This document shows, in pieces, positions 27,074 through 36,295 of a stretch of DNA of 64,000 nucleotides. Location of the stretch: positions 1 to 64,000 of the forward strand of contig NZ_QRZF01000005.1 of the NCBI RefSeq assembly GCF_003464595.1, read 5' to 3'. How positions within the stretch are numbered: the first letter of the stretch is position 1; the number at the start of each line of letters is the position of its first letter. This DNA is from Bacteroides intestinalis (GTDB taxonomy: Bacteria; Bacteroidota; Bacteroidia; Bacteroidales; Bacteroidaceae). The position numbers and the translations under genes are program-made. The notes beneath the pieces are model-generated. The model searched no databases. It was not told where the DNA came from and saw nothing but the letters and a program-made list of their open reading frames with translations.

Positions 27074-27715
27074 TTATGAGTTTATACAGTCCGCTCGCAT
27101 GTGGTCTGATAAATTAGGAAAAATATTGAAAAAATTTCCTATATTCTTTCCTGTCCACATCTCAACTACCTCATAAATGGTGTAATTATCACGTAACCAC
27201 TTACATTGAAACTCGGTCGAGTAAATTTGATCAGCAGTAATACCATCAGTTCTTTTTATAGGAAGTCCCTTTTCGACTGCATATTTGGGAATTCCTCGCA
27301 TAATATGTATTCCAAACTTCAGCCCTTTGCTATGAACATAATCGGCCAAACTCTTGAAACCTTTTCCTTGTATAGCCGAATGGAAACGGTTCTGTGCAAG
27401 CTGATAGCGTCCGTATTTGTCTAGAACATAGATAGGATTTTTTTGATTATAATTCGTTCCTTTTTCGTTTTCAACAAACCAGCGAATATCAACAACAATA
27501 TATTCCCATCTATACTCCTTTAGTTTTTCTGCCATACAGTCAGAATTTTTCACTGCTGCCTCATCAACTTGTGTTCCATAACAATCCCAACTATTCCATC
27601 CCACAGGAGGAGTCTGTGCCCATTGTTTAAACTCTCCTTTGGAAAAGTAGTCTTCTTTTTGATTACCACACGCGCATAATAAACAAAAGAGTATCAGTAT
27701 ATAATACAAATTCAT
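27074..27715 (-). pseudogene. GH27 alpha-galactosidase remnant with internal deletion
   Basis: A 213-residue ORF with a lipoprotein signal (LLCACG, Cys16). Residues 33-163 are clear GH27: TPPVGWNSWDCYGTQVDE, WEYIVVDIRWF, GFKSLADYVHSKGLKFGIHIMRGIPK and CKWLRDNYTI. The sequence then jumps directly to YEVVEMWTGKNIGNF, which resembles the extreme C-terminal beta-domain of GH27 enzymes, and ends about 25 residues later. The catalytic nucleophile and acid regions, normally in the missing middle of a protein of 400 or more residues, are absent, so it cannot be an active galactosidase. The join is in frame, and the signal peptide and tight operon spacing are intact, so it may still be expressed. Confidence 0.85.
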
Positions 27716-27809
27716 AAAATATCAATTAAAAAAATCGTTTAATATATATCTTCTTTATTCAAAGAATTATTAAAAAAAATCCTCTACTTATATAATATAC
27801 CTATTCCAC

Positions 27810-29180
27810 TTACCTACCCCATTTCTTCTTTAAATTTATATACTCCTCTTCTGTTATTCCAATGATACTACCATGACGTTTTCTCAATTTTCCGAAATCA
27901 TATTGATCTCTTGTGTAAAGCTGCCATTTCGTACCAGTAGTATCCGAGATTTCTGTCGTTGTAATCGGAATATATCCAAGACCTGGTTTTTGATAATTAT
28001 CAGAATAAAGTCCATATATATCTTCATCATTAAATTTAAAAAGCTGAGGACCTTCTATAAGCTTTCCTCTCAGCTCAACATTCGTATCTGCCCAATATTT
28101 CAAATATCCATTCATCCTTTTATGTAGATTAGTCAAATCTGAAATAGTCTTCCATTCTCCCAAAATATAATCTGCCTTTTCAATCGACATGAGCCCATCT
28201 GCTGAAACTCTATAGTATTTTCCGTCAGAAGCCTGAATCATACTTGTGTCAATAATATCTCCAGGAGTTCTGTCAATATAGATTTCTCCAGGGGTAAAAT
28301 GTACAAAATCTCTTGTTCGTGAATAAAACACTTTATAACGTCTTCCCGACAGCGTTGCAGGATAATCTGGATATATTCTAGATGTCCAAAAAACTACATA
28401 TTCCCCTGTCAATTCGTCAAAAATGGCTTCTGGTGCATACACACATCCCAAATGATATCCATTTTTTTCAATAAAAGCTCGTGCTCCCAAATCTGCGAGA
28501 CGTGGTTCTGACCAATTTATGAGATCTGGAGATTCCCATACAACCATATATAAACTTCCTTTCTCTGTCTCAAAGCCTTGGGTTTGCACTCTTAAGTCTG
28601 TTGCAATAAGATAGAATTTATCTCCTTCATAAGAACGGATAATATAGGGATCTCTAACCCCCATATTCCCTACTGTTGATTCTAGAATAGGCTTTCCAGC
28701 ATTCAAATCAGTAAAATGAAGTGGATCTTTCCCAACTGCAAAATAAATTTGTTCCTCTCTATTAGAAGGGAAAAAAGGAAAGATATAGGCATTTAACTTC
28801 TTTTTCTGAGGTTTAGCCTTTACTGTCACATGGAATATTTTAGTATCCTTCAGCCCATCTAAATTAATTGTTGCAGTCAAAACTACTTTTGTATCCCTCT
28901 CTTGCCGTATCACAATGCCTGCTGGAACAATCTTGTAAGCTTCAACGCCCATATTATTTAACAGAATATCTTTATCTGAGATCACTTTTGGATGGGAACT
29001 ATTCCATACAATAGATGCTCCATCTTTTTCAGGCAATAAAGTTATATTCCCGCGGATATCATCTTCATTTGGAATAATTAAGGACGCTTTAATATTTTCC
29101 ATTTTTACTTGTAAATTATTACTAAAAACAGGTGAAAATATTAGAAGAAAAAATATGGTACTATAGATAAATGTTTTCAT
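27810..29180 (-). CDS. GH43 enzyme with N-terminal Ig-like domain
   Basis: About 456 residues from the ATG at 29180, chosen because it gives a clean signal peptide (FIYSTIFFLLIFSPVFS); the longer frame to 29222 adds 14 unlikely residues. Residues about 20-120 look like an atrophied bacterial Ig-like domain (GASIVWNSSHPKVIS, VVLTATINLDGLKDTKIFHVTVKA). The propeller follows, with GVRDPYIIRS (Asp177), GDIIDTSMIQ (Asp311) and LIEGPQLFKF (Glu376). The end, KRHGSIIGITEEEYINLKKKWG, matches the tail of the GH43 at 26035-27060. Expected periplasmic arabinofuranosidase-like activity on pectin side chains. Confidence 0.88.
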   Translation of the reverse strand: MKTFIYSTIFFLLIFSPVFSNNLQVKMENIKASLIIPNEDDIRGNITLLPEKDGASIVWNSSHPKVISDKDILLNNMGVEAYKIVPAGIVIRQERDTKVVLTATINLDGLKDTKIFHVTVKAKPQKKKLNAYIFPFFPSNREEQIYFAVGKDPLHFTDLNAGKPILESTVGNMGVRDPYIIRSYEGDKFYLIATDLRVQTQGFETEKGSLYMVVWESPDLINWSEPRLADLGARAFIEKNGYHLGCVYAPEAIFDELTGEYVVFWTSRIYPDYPATLSGRRYKVFYSRTRDFVHFTPGEIYIDRTPGDIIDTSMIQASDGKYYRVSADGLMSIEKADYILGEWKTISDLTNLHKRMNGYLKYWADTNVELRGKLIEGPQLFKFNDEDIYGLYSDNYQKPGLGYIPITTTEISDTTGTKWQLYTRDQYDFGKLRKRHGSIIGITEEEYINLKKKWGR

Positions 29181-29339
29181 GTTTAAAAGAACTAATTTTA
29201 AATAACATATACTGCGCCTCATTATAATATATAAATTATTTTATACTTATAAATCAAACTGTTATCTTTATATCTGAATTGTTTTTCTTTTTGGAGTTTT
29301 CATTGTCTGTCTATAAAGGCATCTTCCTCATACAAACAT

Positions 29340-31289
29340 CTATTTTTGCACCTTCTCTATAAGATCCGAGCCAAGATAATAGCCTAAATGATTGGGAGAG
29401 TTATATCCCACATTCTGATGCATAGTACATCTATAATACAAATCATCACTCATCAAATAGGGAAATTTATATTCTGTCGGATACCATGTTGAGAAGATCA
29501 TCAATTCTGTACTTCCCGGTAAAGGACGTTTATTAAATTCTATACCACTCGAATGTCTACGAGCTATAATTATTTCTTCACGCCAATCACCAAGTATATC
29601 TCCCATGAAAGCCACATTATTTTTGGAACCGTTTGCACAGGCAACATCAAAAGGAATCATAGAAAACACTTGCACATTTCCTCCATCGCGATTATACTGA
29701 TTGACAGCTCTATTATCGAAAAGCTGACGATTAAGCGACCCAGTCCACCAGATAGGAAAGTTTACCATTGTTGCTTTCTCCGCACCTGTTGGATTACCAT
29801 TAATATCATACACTATACGATCGTATACCCATGCTTCACAGCCAGGAGATTTGGGATCAATATCGGCAATCAAAGCTCTTCCTTCATCACCAGGTTCATC
29901 TCCTACCAATGCCCATATCTGCTCACCCGTATGTGCATCTCTTAATGAAGCTCTTGTCAAACCACTCTCATAACATTGGTAAACCTGCAATCCCGATCTG
30001 TTCGGATCGAATTTGCCGACATGAAGCATATCTCCATGCCCCAGTTTGGTGGTATATAAACCTTTTCCATCGTGATCAATAGCACATGCACCGTATGTAA
30101 TTTCGTCGAAGCCATCACCATCTACATCAGCTACAGCCAGTTGATGATTACCTTGTCCAGCATAGTCCTTATAATATTTATTGTTAGCATCGGTGTCAAA
30201 TCTCCATAATTTATCCATTTTCTTGCCTGCTCCGTTATATTCCCAAGCTTCCATTACTATTTTACCGTATGTACCTCGGCAAGCTACTACTTGCCATTTA
30301 TTACCTGATTTAAGTTTGGCGCCCGCAAGTCTCAAACTATTAGCACGTTTAAAGTAATTATCACCCCATTCTTCGCTTGTTCCTATAGCTATATAGGGGG
30401 TTCGCGCAAGTTCACTACCTGTCATACCGTCTATGATAGATACAAATTCGGGAGCTTCGCGATTATAATAACCTGCTCTTGCATAGTTTACCTTATCATC
30501 ACCATTAGTATCACCGATGTATTTACCATCACCAAAATAAGTTCCTTCAGACGTACGAATAGCGATTTCATCTTTCCCATCACCATCAAAATCTGCAGCA
30601 ATAAACACACAGGCGTTATTGTGCGGAATATTTGTCCCAAACACCACTCTCCAAATAAATGATCCATTTAATTTGTAAGCTTCGAGTATAGCATAGCTTT
30701 GAGGTACAATCCCCTTTTCGTATCCATAGGCATGGCGTACAACTAATATTTCATAATCTCCATCACCGTCAAGGTCGGCTACACCACCATCATTAATGAT
30801 GTATTCTGGCACATCATTGATACGCGTATCAGAAGCCGTTTCTCGAAGAAAGATAGATACATAAGGCCGTTTATTCTTTATCTGATCTACCGATATGGTA
30901 TAAGTATCCAACACTTCATTACTTCCATGATAACAGAGTTTATACGTATTATCGCTCGAATAATCAATATAATTATCAGGTACCTGAAAGTTAGTGGAAT
31001 TAATAATAGGCTGTTTATTCATTTTATCCCAACCCAAAAAACTCTTATAATACACATCAAAAGCAGTTTCAGCTGTATCATCAGGGAACATTCTCCAACT
31101 TAATAACAGTTTTGAATAACTACCTTTTAGTGTATCAATATTAGTCAATTGTCCCATACTTTCATCAGCGATAGAGCCCCACAGATGGCGTTTACGGTTT
31201 TCGATATCCGATTTGCAAGCTATAAAACACACAGGAAGGACAAAACTTAGACAATAAACCAATAGTTTCAATATTTTCTTCATTTTCAT
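29340..31289 (-). CDS. PL11-like rhamnogalacturonan lyase lipoprotein
   Basis: A 649-residue lipoprotein (VCFIACKS, Cys25) of the rhamnogalacturonan lyase PL11 type. A small N-terminal beta domain (SKLLLSWRMFPDD, FDVYYKS) precedes an eight-bladed propeller rich in calcium-binding loops: ADLDGDGDYEI, ADFDGDGKDEI, GDTNGDDKV and ADVDGDGFDEITYGA. Late motifs are GDMLHVGKFDPNRSGLQVY, GDILGDWREEII and YFPT/YPTEYKFPYLMSD. The enzyme beta-eliminates the galacturonate in the rhamnogalacturonan-I backbone, making the unsaturated ends that GH88 removes. It is the strongest indicator of the PUL1 substrate. Sequence is divergent from the best-known members in the N-terminal half. Confidence 0.88.
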   Translation of the reverse strand: MKMKKILKLLVYCLSFVLPVCFIACKSDIENRKRHLWGSIADESMGQLTNIDTLKGSYSKLLLSWRMFPDDTAETAFDVYYKSFLGWDKMNKQPIINSTNFQVPDNYIDYSSDNTYKLCYHGSNEVLDTYTISVDQIKNKRPYVSIFLRETASDTRINDVPEYIINDGGVADLDGDGDYEILVVRHAYGYEKGIVPQSYAILEAYKLNGSFIWRVVFGTNIPHNNACVFIAADFDGDGKDEIAIRTSEGTYFGDGKYIGDTNGDDKVNYARAGYYNREAPEFVSIIDGMTGSELARTPYIAIGTSEEWGDNYFKRANSLRLAGAKLKSGNKWQVVACRGTYGKIVMEAWEYNGAGKKMDKLWRFDTDANNKYYKDYAGQGNHQLAVADVDGDGFDEITYGACAIDHDGKGLYTTKLGHGDMLHVGKFDPNRSGLQVYQCYESGLTRASLRDAHTGEQIWALVGDEPGDEGRALIADIDPKSPGCEAWVYDRIVYDINGNPTGAEKATMVNFPIWWTGSLNRQLFDNRAVNQYNRDGGNVQVFSMIPFDVACANGSKNNVAFMGDILGDWREEIIIARRHSSGIEFNKRPLPGSTELMIFSTWYPTEYKFPYLMSDDLYYRCTMHQNVGYNSPNHLGYYLGSDLIEKVQK

Positions 31290-31309
31290 GTATCATTAAA
31301 GTTAATAAT

Positions 31310-34285
31310 TTATCTATTCAGCGTTTCCAAGAACTCAACTTCCACAATCCGAAGCTCATTGTTTGTCTGATCCCCTCCTTTTGCTTTGAATAAATCCAGC
31401 TCTCCTGCTTTGGGTTCAACCACTTCAATAATTTGTCCAAAAGCATCAGCATCATGCGTCGCGCCTTTTAAACGTATGGTTATTGTTTTTGTCCTAATCG
31501 GCTTTACAAATAAATGCACATAGCCAAGGCTCCTTTCCGTATTACCACTCCAAATCAGCTTGTCTCCTGCAAAGATCTCCAACGGATAGGAACGCTGTCT
31601 CCATCCTGTAAGTTTAATACAAATGTCATCTATCTCTGCATATCGCTCTAATTGATATGTAATCCATGCCGTACTTAATCGCCCGTCATTTTTCCACTCA
31701 CTAAGTTCATTATCATCATAACTATTAACAGTGGTTTCAGTATTTACTCCGGCAATAGCAGATTTCACTTTTACATCCACCTTTGTATCTTGATAAGATG
31801 GAGTTAATGGCGTTTCGCCTAGATCAAATCGGCTAGGAAGTTTCTCATTCGGGAAGAATGTACTAAGTCCGTTTCTTACTTCTACAGGTATGGAATTGAA
31901 TGACACCTCTTGTGTTCCCAATCCTTTAGCCTGAGCTTTCAATGTGATTTTTCCAGCCACGTCAGTCATCCGTATCAACACTCTACTAATACCACATTCT
32001 ACAGGCAATTCTTTAGCTAACACATAATTATCTTCAGCTTGGGCAATACCTCCCCGCCATTCCGCCGGACCTTGCAAATCAAATTTTATCATATCATTAG
32101 CAAGAGGACATCTATTTCCATTACTGTCCACAACTTCTACTTGTACTATCGCAATATCGGCTCCATCAGCATATATACCGTTGGGACCATGCATCAAAGT
32201 AAGTTTCAATCGTTGGGGTTCTCCTATAGTTGCAATTGAATAACTGCTAAGTTCTTTATTGTTTTCATCATAACTTACAGCTTTAATAACCCCTTTTTCC
32301 CACTGTATACTGTCAAATGTGAAAAGGAATTCATAATCACGTTTACCAAAACCTTTTGATTTACCATTAACGAATAACTCCACCTTATCCCCTGATGAAA
32401 CAACATATACAGGTTTTATTACTTCAGGTGTGTAATTCCAATGCCCGATAATATAGGTACTTTCATTTTCTACATCTACCCAACCGTTCCACATTACTTT
32501 ATGAGCAAAAAAGCCATCTTTCGGGATCCTTAGCGGATCAACAACACCACTACGTCGATAGTTTTCAGCCCCACGTCCATAGGTCTGTGTGTCAGAAAAA
32601 ACGATCTTCGCCCCACCAGAATTAACACGTCTTCCTGTCCCTGGACGTTCACGGTAAAAATCATACCAACGGCGCACAAACTCAACAGTCAACATATCCT
32701 GATTTTGATTGTATGCACTAGCATCTGCATTTTTATGTAATGGTCCATCTCCTTGTTTATGGAAAGGATAACTGTATTCATCCCAATATTTACGCAAACC
32801 TTCATCTCGGCAATATTCTGTTTGTACCATAGGATGACATTCACTCTTATTTACATAAAGCATTTCGCCTCCATATTCCGACTCACGGATATCTAACATT
32901 TCACGTGAACCGATTGCCCGCCCTCCATAAGGGTCATATTTATCACGTATAGCAATCATTTCAATCATGTGCTCTCTACTGATTGACTCGTTTCCGGATT
33001 CATAAAATATAACACTTGGGTTATTTCGATAATAAATGATTACATCTCGCATCAACTCAGTACGCTGTTCCCAACGACGATCAAAGACATCTTTCTCCGC
33101 ATCACCAGCAGGAAGCATCTGAAGTACTCCAACCCTATCACATGATTCCACATCTTGTTTCCAAGCGGCAACATGCATCCAACGAAATAGATTTGCATTA
33201 TGCTCAATCATCAAACCATTAGAATAATCACTCATCCAAGGGGGAACAGACATACCTACTCCCGGCCATTCATTGCTGGTACGCTGTGCGTATCCTTTCA
33301 TCTGAAGAACACGCTCGTTCAACCAAATCTTACCATTTGCAAACCGTGTTTTTCGGAATCCAGTTCTGGTAACAACTTCATCAATAACTTTATTATTTAC
33401 AATCAACTTTGTCTTTACATTGTACAAATAGCCATATCCCCAACTCCAGAAATGCAATCCGGAAAAATCAGAAGATGCTTTCACAGTCACCGTTTGATTT
33501 GGTTGTATCACAACAGGTTCGCTATTAAAAGTACCAACTAATTTATTGTCATAATCATACACTTCTACTTCATAATTCACATTCATTACCTTATCGTGTT
33601 CATTGCGGATTTCCGACTCGGCATTGATGACAGCCTTACGACTTTTCACCTGTATGTCAGTAGCATAAATATAAACGCCTGTTGTTCGTAGGTTACTGTA
33701 TAATGGAAATGTCTGATATAATTTATCAGTAATATGTAACCATACATTTTTAGGTATACCACCATAGTTGGCATTAAAATTTATATCATTCCATTGAAAA
33801 CCACTACCTGTGCTTCTTTCCTTATAACGCCAATCGTTATCAACTCTTAATGCAATAACATTCTCTCCTTCGAAATTTAAGTAAGGTGTCAAATCAAACC
33901 CAAAAGCCATCACCCCATTCTCATGTAATCCTATATATTTACCATTAAGCCATAAATCAGCAGCTTGACGTACCCCTTCAAATTCAATAAATACTTTTTT
34001 TCCCTTAGCAGTTTTGGGTAATTTGAAATGCTTACGATACCAAGCAATAGTATCCGTCATATATTTAATGTTTACCTTATATGATTCGTCCTCATTAAAG
34101 GCACGAGGCAGAGTTATTTTCTCCCAATCCTTATCGAAATAATTGTTTTGCTCGGCTCCTTTAGAATCTCCAATATTCAATAGCCATTGCGAATTAAAAT
34201 TGTATTTCTCTCTATTACTAGCTAACGCAGTTGTAGATACCAACATAAAAGCTAACAACAAATTTACTAATCTTTGCTTTCTCAT
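31310..34285 (-). CDS. GH2 beta-galactosidase-type enzyme
   Basis: A 991-residue secreted GH2 (signal cleaved near LASNR). The order is jelly-roll sugar-binding domain (FIEFEGVRQAADLWLNGKYIGLHENG), Ig-like domain, TIM barrel with NPSVIFYESGNESI near residue 431 (acid/base Glu in the GNE motif) and VQTEYCRDEG near 489 (candidate nucleophile Glu), then DUF4982-like and C-terminal F5/8-type carbohydrate-binding domains (LSTAWITYQLERYAEIDDI, LEIFAGDKLIWSG). It likely removes beta-galactose from side chains in the periplasm; other GH2 activities (glucuronidase, mannosidase) are possible. It is the first gene of the long minus-strand operon and has its own operator and -7 box. Confidence 0.9.
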   Translation of the reverse strand: MRKQRLVNLLLAFMLVSTTALASNREKYNFNSQWLLNIGDSKGAEQNNYFDKDWEKITLPRAFNEDESYKVNIKYMTDTIAWYRKHFKLPKTAKGKKVFIEFEGVRQAADLWLNGKYIGLHENGVMAFGFDLTPYLNFEGENVIALRVDNDWRYKERSTGSGFQWNDINFNANYGGIPKNVWLHITDKLYQTFPLYSNLRTTGVYIYATDIQVKSRKAVINAESEIRNEHDKVMNVNYEVEVYDYDNKLVGTFNSEPVVIQPNQTVTVKASSDFSGLHFWSWGYGYLYNVKTKLIVNNKVIDEVVTRTGFRKTRFANGKIWLNERVLQMKGYAQRTSNEWPGVGMSVPPWMSDYSNGLMIEHNANLFRWMHVAAWKQDVESCDRVGVLQMLPAGDAEKDVFDRRWEQRTELMRDVIIYYRNNPSVIFYESGNESISREHMIEMIAIRDKYDPYGGRAIGSREMLDIRESEYGGEMLYVNKSECHPMVQTEYCRDEGLRKYWDEYSYPFHKQGDGPLHKNADASAYNQNQDMLTVEFVRRWYDFYRERPGTGRRVNSGGAKIVFSDTQTYGRGAENYRRSGVVDPLRIPKDGFFAHKVMWNGWVDVENESTYIIGHWNYTPEVIKPVYVVSSGDKVELFVNGKSKGFGKRDYEFLFTFDSIQWEKGVIKAVSYDENNKELSSYSIATIGEPQRLKLTLMHGPNGIYADGADIAIVQVEVVDSNGNRCPLANDMIKFDLQGPAEWRGGIAQAEDNYVLAKELPVECGISRVLIRMTDVAGKITLKAQAKGLGTQEVSFNSIPVEVRNGLSTFFPNEKLPSRFDLGETPLTPSYQDTKVDVKVKSAIAGVNTETTVNSYDDNELSEWKNDGRLSTAWITYQLERYAEIDDICIKLTGWRQRSYPLEIFAGDKLIWSGNTERSLGYVHLFVKPIRTKTITIRLKGATHDADAFGQIIEVVEPKAGELDLFKAKGGDQTNNELRIVEVEFLETLNR

Positions 34286-34358
34286 ACCTTACAATGTATA
34301 TAATTATATTATTAAATAAATCTCCCAATATTATTCCGTCGATGAAATTATTCGAAAG

Positions 34359-34366
34359 CAAAGTAA
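34359..34366 (-). promoter_or_regulatory. -7 element of the GH2 operon promoter
   Basis: The minus strand reads TTACTTTG, one base off TAnnTTTG and identical to the -7 box of the HTCS2 gene. It is exactly 31 bp from operator A at 34398-34425. Confidence 0.6.
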
Positions 34367-34397
34367 GCGAATTGAAGTTTATGAGTATGGTTGTTTC

Positions 34398-34425
34398 GTT
34401 GCAAGATATACAACAACCGTTGCAA
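34398..34425 (-). promoter_or_regulatory. HTCS2 operator A (GH2 operon)
   Basis: Fits GTTGCA-N3-TATA-N-AAC-N4-GTTGCAA on the plus strand, with half-sites 21 bp apart. It matches the SusC1 operator A in sequence, orientation and distance to the -7 box. Confidence 0.8.
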
Positions 34426-34465
34426 AAAGAAAAAATATTGATGACATAAATCGGCAAGAACGAAG

Positions 34466-34493
34466 TTGCAACATGCGTTCTATAAATTGCAAC
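34466..34493 (+). promoter_or_regulatory. HTCS2 operator B (divergent GH43)
   Basis: The inverse copy of the 28-bp operator, 40 bp from operator A and exactly 31 bp upstream of the -7 box of the plus-strand GH43 gene. It shares CGTTCTATA and the flanking CAACCA.AGAA with operator B at 21489-21516. Confidence 0.8.
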
Positions 34494-34524
34494 CACAGAA
34501 CACCCAATAAGCTATAAAGAGGTC

Positions 34525-34532
34525 TACTTTTG
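34525..34532 (+). promoter_or_regulatory. -7 element of the divergent GH43 promoter
   Basis: TACTTTTG, an exact TAnnTTTG match, 49 bp upstream of the GH43 ATG. Confidence 0.7.
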
Positions 34533-34581
34533 TATTTTATAACACTAAAGTAGAATTTTTTAATTAAAAACTAATATTATT

Positions 34582-36228
34582 ATGCGATTATTTTCATTCT
34601 TAAATTTTATCTTTCTATTTACAGTATCAATTTGCGCAGCTGATCCCTCGAAGGTATGGATTGCCGATCTAGGTAATGGCAACTATAAAAATCCAATCAT
34701 TTATGCCGATTACTCCGATCCGGACATCTGTCGCGCCGATAAAGATTATTACATGACTGCTTCAAGTTTTAATTGTATACCAGGCTTACCGATACTCCAT
34801 TCCAAAGATTTAGTTAATTGGACAATTATTGGACATGCCTTAGAATCCATCACTATGCCACCCAATCATTATGATATACCACGGCATGGGCGTGGGGTTT
34901 TTGCACCATCAATTCGCTATCACAACAACTATTTTTACATCTATTGGGGTGATCCGGATCTTGGTATCTTTATGGTACGTACTCAAAACCCTAAAGGAAA
35001 GTGGGAAGCCCCTGTTATGGTAAAAGAGGGACGTGGTTTCATCGACCCATGCCCACTATGGGATGACGATGGTAATGTATATTTAATACATGCTCTTGCG
35101 GGTAGTCGTGTAAGGCAGAGTTCTCTACTTATAGTTAATCGCTTATCATCAGACGGAGATAAAGTTATAGATGGTCAAGGACATGTAGTTTATTCGGGTC
35201 ATGGAGAAAACCCTACTATTGAAGGACCAAAATTCTATAAGCATAATGGTTACTATTGGATATTTGCTCCAGCTGGAGGTGTTAAAAACGGTTGGCAACT
35301 TGCAATGCGTTCACGCAATATTTATGGCCCATATGAATCCCGTACTGTTATGGCTCGTGGTACAACCGATATAAATGGTCCTCATCAAGGAGGATGGGTA
35401 ACCACTCCAGATGGAAAGGAAGATTGGTTTATTCATTTTCAGGACAAAGATGCGTATGGACGCATCATTCACTTACAGCCAATGAGCTGGAGAAAGGATG
35501 GCTGGCCCATTATTGGTATAGATAAAGCTGGTAAAGGGACAGGTGAACCTGTAACGACTTTCCGTAAACCTAATGTAGGTAAAAAATATCCAGTAATGAC
35601 GCCACAAGAAAGCGATGAGTTTAATGAGCGAACACTCAGTCTTCAATGGCAATGGCATGCTAATCCTTATATATATTGGTATTATCCTGCCGGCGAAAAA
35701 GGCCATTTAAAACTTTTCTCAGTAGTACAAAATAACGATGAGTATAATAATATGATGGATTGTCCCAACTTGCTACTCCAAAAGTTCCCAGCCGAAGAGT
35801 TCTCTATAACCAGTAAAATGACATTTAATCCATCTAATAGAGCTATCGGCGAGCGCGGAGGGCTTATCGTTATGGGATATGATTATGCTATACTAGCATT
35901 TGAAAATACATCAAGTGGTATAATACTTTCTATGTCAGAATGTCTCGAAGCAGAAAAAAAGAATCCTGAGAAACTTATAGCTTCTCAAAAACTTGATTCT
36001 GCAAACCTAACCGTTTGGTTACGCATAGACGTTCATAGTGAAGGAGTATGTACTTTTTTTTACAGCTTAAACGGCAAGCATTTCCAACCAATCGGAGGAA
36101 AGTTTACTGCACGTAAAGGTGGTTGGATAGGTGCAAAAGTAGGGCTATTCTGTAATCGTCCGAAAATTTCTGGTGCCGGAGGCTGGTTAGAAGTGGATTA
36201 CTTCAGAATTCAAAAATCAGAAAAATAA
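34582..36228 (+). CDS. GH43 enzyme with C-terminal beta-sandwich
   Basis: A 548-residue secreted enzyme (signal FLFTVSICAA). The N-terminal propeller carries YADYSDPDICR (Asp46), GFIDPCPLWDDDG (Asp155) and PTIEGPKFYKHNGYYW (Glu214), a complete GH43 triad. From about residue 340 there is a DUF1349/GH43-C2-like concanavalin fold (DEFNERTLSLQWQWHANP, FTARKGGWIGAKVGLFC), as in beta-xylosidase and arabinofuranosidase subgroups. It is the only plus-strand enzyme of PUL1, divergent from GH2 and sharing the paired operator region, so it is co-regulated with the rest. It converges on the HTCS2 gene across a shared terminator. Confidence 0.92.
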   Translation: MRLFSFLNFIFLFTVSICAADPSKVWIADLGNGNYKNPIIYADYSDPDICRADKDYYMTASSFNCIPGLPILHSKDLVNWTIIGHALESITMPPNHYDIPRHGRGVFAPSIRYHNNYFYIYWGDPDLGIFMVRTQNPKGKWEAPVMVKEGRGFIDPCPLWDDDGNVYLIHALAGSRVRQSSLLIVNRLSSDGDKVIDGQGHVVYSGHGENPTIEGPKFYKHNGYYWIFAPAGGVKNGWQLAMRSRNIYGPYESRTVMARGTTDINGPHQGGWVTTPDGKEDWFIHFQDKDAYGRIIHLQPMSWRKDGWPIIGIDKAGKGTGEPVTTFRKPNVGKKYPVMTPQESDEFNERTLSLQWQWHANPYIYWYYPAGEKGHLKLFSVVQNNDEYNNMMDCPNLLLQKFPAEEFSITSKMTFNPSNRAIGERGGLIVMGYDYAILAFENTSSGIILSMSECLEAEKKNPEKLIASQKLDSANLTVWLRIDVHSEGVCTFFYSLNGKHFQPIGGKFTARKGGWIGAKVGLFCNRPKISGAGGWLEVDYFRIQKSEK

Positions 36229-36265
36229 TTCTGCGGTTTATTTCTAATTGAAATCCAAGCAAATC

Positions 36266-36295
36266 AAATAACCGGAAGTCTCCTTCCGGTTATTT
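36266..36295. terminator. Bidirectional terminator between GH43 and HTCS2
   Basis: A 13-bp perfect stem (36266-36278 with 36283-36295, core AACCGGAAG) around a TCTC loop, with T-rich flanks on both strands. The HTCS2 stop codon (36290-36292) lies inside the right arm, so the hairpin overlaps the end of that coding region. Confidence 0.85.

Noticed and set aside
34218..34496. 92-codon minus-strand frame across the GH2/GH43 intergenic region
   Set aside because: It covers the two operators and the -7 box and is cysteine- and isoleucine-rich without any family resemblance; regulatory DNA explains the stretch better.
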